Part shown: positions 60,140-64,000 of the stretch, in pieces
How positions within the stretch are numbered: position 1 is the first letter of the stretch
Layout of the letters: every line of letters begins with the position of its first letter
DNA from: Nageia nagi
Taxonomy: Eukaryota > Pinophyta
DNA length: 64,000 bases
Assembly: GCA_050084985.1 (NCBI GenBank)
Contig: JBITNC010000001.1
Span: 25,234,001-25,298,000, forward strand
Direction: 5' to 3'
Notes under the pieces: generated by a model
Database searches by the model: none
What the model saw: the letters and a program-made list of their open reading frames with translations, nothing else
What the model was told of the DNA's origin: nothing
Program-made: the position numbers and the translations under genes

Positions 60140-60192
60140 GCTCCCCATATATTCAATCTCTTTATCAATTCCTCTGCCAAAAAATTAAAAAA

Positions 60193-60687
60193 ATGAGCAG
60201 CTCTTCAGCTGATTCTGTTACCTCACATTATAAGCCCACGTTCCGCAGTGGTAAGAGGACACGTCAGCAATATGACATCGATCTGGACACATCTGCTCAT
60301 GACGCGGCCAACGCACCGCCTCCAACAAAGAAGTTACGTGGACGTCCACGCAAGAATTCCGTTGTTGCGCCAGCTCAGCAGACAACGCGGAAGAAGCCAC
60401 GTGGGCGGCTGCAGCCTTTCAAGGCACGCAGAGGATCAGCACCCAAACGTGGACGCGGACGTGGACAGCCACATCAGCAAACCCTTGAACCTCCATCGGA
60501 CTTGTACAACGGGACACCTGTTGAAGTAGCCATCGGTCCACCTGTGGGACGGGTTGTCGATGTGACCGCCGAAAGCGTGGTATCTGACGTGTTTAGCGAC
60601 CAGTGTAGTTCTAACAGCCTGTATGTTACAAAAAGTCAAATGATCAAACGAACGGCTGCCACGTCATCCAAATCAACGGACATGTCG
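60193..60687 (+). CDS. AT-hook DNA-binding protein, probable first exon
   Basis: An open frame of GC-rich codons in AT-rich surroundings. It starts MSSSSADSVTSHYKPTFRSG. Residues 46-55 (KKLRGRPRKN) form a canonical AT-hook with core RGRP. Residues 67-74 (KKPRGRLQ) are a second, weaker hook and 84-93 (PKRGRGRGQP) a third. AT-hooks bind the minor groove of AT-rich DNA, so a nuclear chromatin or transcription role is likely. Residues 105-165 are acidic to neutral and unrecognised. At 60688 the sequence GTAAAT follows TCG and base composition drops at once, so this is probably a splice donor. Reading straight on gives only six more codons. The rest of the gene would lie beyond a long intron, outside the window. 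A single-exon gene of 171 codons is the alternative. Confidence 0.65.
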
Positions 60688-60967
60688 GTAAATAATATTA
60701 GGAAATAGAACTTAGAGGTTATGAAGTTAAAAAGGCCAATATTTATATTTTTCATTAAATTTAGTAATGAGAATACTTAATAAAGTATTGAATAATAATA
60801 ATGGAATTAAAATGAAGAAGCATTTCAAGAATAAAAAAGTTATTGAAAGTTAAAAATTATTTTGTTAATAGGATTTTGGTTGATGATTGTAAAATGTAAT
60901 GATAATATGAATTACATGATAATTGTAAAATATAATAATAAATGATGAAAATAGTATCAAAAATGAG

Positions 60968-61055
60968 TATAAAATATCATCATTCATTAGTATAAAATAT
61001 CATCATTGATGTGTATAAAATTAACGATATCATTGATGGGTATAAAATAACATTA
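60968..61055. repeat. Short tandem repeat, GTATAAAATATCATCATTGATG type
   Basis: Four diverging units of about 22-27 bases, each starting GTATAAAAT, in direct orientation. Confidence 0.7.
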
Positions 61056-62956
61056 TTTTTTGGTTAAAATGTGTTTATGAAGTATATTTCATATCAAATT
61101 TTTGTTGTGTAAAGGTTTGAGACTCCATAATTGTTTAGAGCGTTACTTTATTTATTACATATTATTTCATGTAAAATCTTAAGAGGATGCAATGCACCAT
61201 TCAAACTTTTAGTTTTGCAATATCATCACAATATTCCTACTCCACATAGTGGTTTTCTTTAATACTAACTTTAACTTATTATATATAATAATAATGAAAT
61301 GGAATTATTGGTATATAAATGAAATAAATATAATCTTCTTCTACCTATCCATTATAAAATGATTCTAGAAAACAAGGAGAGGAAGAGAGAATTAGAAATA
61401 AAAAATCTCCATAAAATATTCATTTTATATTAGATCTATAAAGATATATTAGGAAGAAATAATACAAATATATAAGAAAACTATAACATGCTAAGTATGT
61501 TACATCATATTGAACTATTTAATAAGAGGAACTAGAAATGAAGGTAAAAGATTGATATGTGTTCCCTTATAAATGATATTACATTAACATACCTTTGGAA
61601 GCTATAAAAAGAAAATAGGTAAATATGTAACATGGGCATTACTTTCATATTATGCATATGTATTAGTATTTACTTAACTATGCAATTAATTTGAACCAAA
61701 AAAATAATTATGAATATTCAAGTATATGTAAATTATGGTTTGAGTCATGTAGGTATCATTAATAATGATACAAAATTATATATATTGATAAACTATGAAT
61801 TATGTAGTTCATATTATTAAGAACTTATCATAACCATTCAAGCTTGATCTAATCATTGCACTTTATTTGATAAAAATGATAGATATGAAGGGAGATATTT
61901 TCATTATATAGTTAAATAATTATCATGCATGTATAATAGCTATTTTGATAATAGATATATTTTCGCATAATAGGAAATGAATGTATAGTTAGAATATAAT
62001 GCATAATAAAAAGATGATGAAATTATTCATTTATGCATATTGAGAATTCTTACTATAATCCACTAGAAAATGATTTCTTTCTTATGAATGATCATGCTAT
62101 GAAATTGTAATGAAGAAAATTATCTCCCTAAACCTTAGGCAGGCCCTTAATACAGTTAGGACAAGGGTATTGTTCATATATAATGAATTATGTAATTATG
62201 CATCATGCATGTATTATGTTTGTATGCATAGTAATTCATTTTAAACACGGAATGGAAATAATTTATCATGCATAATTACATTGTAAATCATGTTATCATT
62301 AATAAAATTTACACTTAGCATTTTATGTTACCAAATATCTTATAAAAGAGTCTTCTAAATGGCATCATGACAACCCTCCCCACCCCCTTTCTTAATGTAC
62401 TTGGGAAGGAGACACCATCAAGTCAATTGGCTAAGGTTATGATGTAATTGTTATCAATACATAAATATAATAATAAAGTTTAAATATTATAAAAATTCAA
62501 GTTTTTCAAATATATCATAGATGATATGAAAGAAAGGTAATAAGGCAAAGAGGAGATATTAAAAAAAAAAAAGAATAAAACATTAGGTGAGAAGAGTCGA
62601 GTTAAGGTTTCTACTCCAAATTTAGAATATACCTTAATTAATTGCTTGATCAAACTTCAAAAAAATCAATTGAAGAATCTTAATAAGAATCCTACTCCAG
62701 CTATGACACCAGTAGGAGAGTTAACCTTAATAGTTTAAAGGGACTTTCATTTACTCTGTGAAAGATAAACACCTACTTGATCTGTAATCATCCATAAGCT
62801 ATGTTTTCTGGAATCCTTAAATACAAATCTTTTAAACATTCTTATGTCAATATTCTATCATGCATATGCCTTAACAAATTCATTGAAATATCTATAATAA
62901 AAAATATTAATTTAATTTACAAGTACATACACATAAAAATGACACAAGTATTTATA

Positions 62957-62987
62957 TTGGTTCCCCCTGATGTGAGAGTACATCCAA
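62957..62987 (-). mobile_element. Copia LTR dyad motif, probable LTR fragment
   Basis: TTGGTTCCCCC...AGTACATCCAA has the same 31-base length and layout as the LTR motif at 22810-22840 (GTGGTTCCTCC...AGTACATCCAC), with ATGACAC a few bases before it in both. This suggests a decayed minus-strand LTR of a related Copia family. Its edges could not be placed. Confidence 0.45.
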
Positions 62988-63773
62988 TTTAATGGAGTTT
63001 GAAATTATTTGGTCCAAAATGAAGCATTACAATGATAAAAAAAATGGAGTAAGAATATTGCCTTCAACAGCCTTTAACCCCCTTTTGTAGTTTGTAATAT
63101 TCCTTGGAACTCTTGAATCTCCAATATAGGTTTTGTACAATTCTGCAACACTTCTTCAAGCCCTTCAAACTCAAGAATCATGCAAAATACATTTAAAACC
63201 TCTATAAATTACTTTCTTATTCTAAAACCCTTCCAATGAATGCTTCTCAAGGTTGCATAGGAAGATCCAATGCTCCTTAGATAGTTACATGCCTTTCCAA
63301 CTCATCAAGATCCTTCAAAACACCTCAAATCACTTTAGCTTCCCCTAAAAATGTTATAGATAGTTAGTGTTGGTATTAGGATGTATAACAAATTTTAATT
63401 ATATAGTGTAAAGATGAACTCATCTAGAACTATCGAACTTAACTCTAAAAACTAAAAATTAAAATCTTTATGAACCCTTGCGTTGACACTCCCTGTAGTA
63501 TTAGCATTGGTAGTTAGTGTATTGTTTTGGGTAAGACTCAGGTTAAGTGTTAGGTCATATTGTTCCTCTTGGTTCGACTGTTTAAGAGATAATGTAAAAT
63601 CCAACCATATCAAAACATCTCTAGAATATATTTAATTTGTAGAATCATCAAAAACTACTATCTTCCATAGTCCTAAAACCTTATTCCTCGCTATACTTAG
63701 CATTGGTGAGTATCCTTGCAGTGTTGGTGCTTAGCCTTTAGTGAACAATGTACCAAAATTCATTAGATGACAT

Positions 63774-63840
63774 AAATTAGAGTTTAATATATGAAATTTA
63801 GAGTTTAATATACCATAATTTAGAGTTTAATATACCAAAT
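63774..63840. repeat. Three tandem copies of an AATTTAGAGTTTAATATACC-like unit
   Basis: Direct repeats of about 22 bases near the window end. No function can be assigned. Confidence 0.7.
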
Positions 63841-64000
63841 TTCTAAAAATCATATGCTTGTAGAAAAAGGAGCCCAAAAGATATCTCAAAATGGGGCTCA
63901 AAAATACCTAGCTTGGAGAAGGAAGGCAACTATCCAACCTAGAATTTTTCTAAGTCTCAAAAACCAATCAAAAAGTGATAAGTTGACCTAATCTACCATA

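Larger units (their letters stand above)
60688..64000. other. AT-rich DNA, possibly intron of the AT-hook gene
   Basis: No exon with codon-like composition or recognised domain was seen. It contains small tandem repeats near 60968 and 63774 and a Copia LTR-type motif at 62957-62987. Whether it is intron or intergenic cannot be told from the sequence. Confidence 0.4.

Noticed and set aside
60193-60708. Histone-like or ribosomal protein
   Set aside because: The basic stretches are AT-hook cores with flanking Pro and Gly, and the second half is not basic. No histone fold or ribosomal motif is visible.

Overview
The window looks like nuclear DNA of a vascular plant with a large, repeat-rich genome. 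It is strongly AT-rich. Two short GC-richer coding islands sit among LTR retrotransposons of several families and ages and one CACTA-type DNA transposon. A cytosolic plant-type HSP70 and plant Copia and Gypsy families support this. A gymnosperm or similarly large genome would fit, but nothing here fixes the species. No rRNA, tRNA, CRISPR or bacterial feature was seen.

Layout. 1-8847: a decayed minus-strand Gypsy-like element. Two long homologous LTRs (1-1970, cut by the window edge, and 6916-8847) flank an internal region with a Gag/protease relic. The LTRs are built partly from a tandem repeat of about 182 bp. 8848-15189: unique DNA holding an intronless cytosolic HSP70 gene (11338-13251, minus) with TATA box, heat-shock element and poly(A) signal. 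Its frame is interrupted by one TAA at codon 449, so it is a recent pseudogene, a null allele or a sequence error.

15190-44910: a four-part transposon nest. The outermost element D is a non-autonomous LTR element with an LTR of about 1.8 kb and target-site duplication AAGAG on both sides. Its 5' LTR was split twice: by Copia element A (15975-33735, plus) and by a CACTA/En-Spm-like element (34544-40168). Element A was itself split in its reverse transcriptase by Copia element B (22691-31853, minus; TSD ATTAA). The intact 3' LTR of D (43101-44905) preserves both pre-insertion sites. LTR divergence orders the events: B about 0.4 percent, A roughly 9 percent, D older still.

44911-50278: gene-free DNA with a compound (CT)n/(AT)n microsatellite of about 480 bp. 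50279-57326: Copia element C (plus; 453-bp LTRs, about 3.3 percent apart), which lacks gag and protease and whose pol frame is broken only by nonsense codons. 57332-64000: AT-rich DNA with a second GC-rich island. There a near-perfect 26-bp-stem hairpin lies about 50 bp before a reading frame encoding an AT-hook protein, probably the first exon of a gene running out of the window.

The three Copia elements share more than pol. Each has a conserved non-coding leader block of about 390 bp just before gag, a 29-31-bp LTR motif with dyad ends, and a short tail repeat. These, the 60.07-kb hairpin, and the GC-rich segments carried in the leaders of A and B are the parts least explained by known features.
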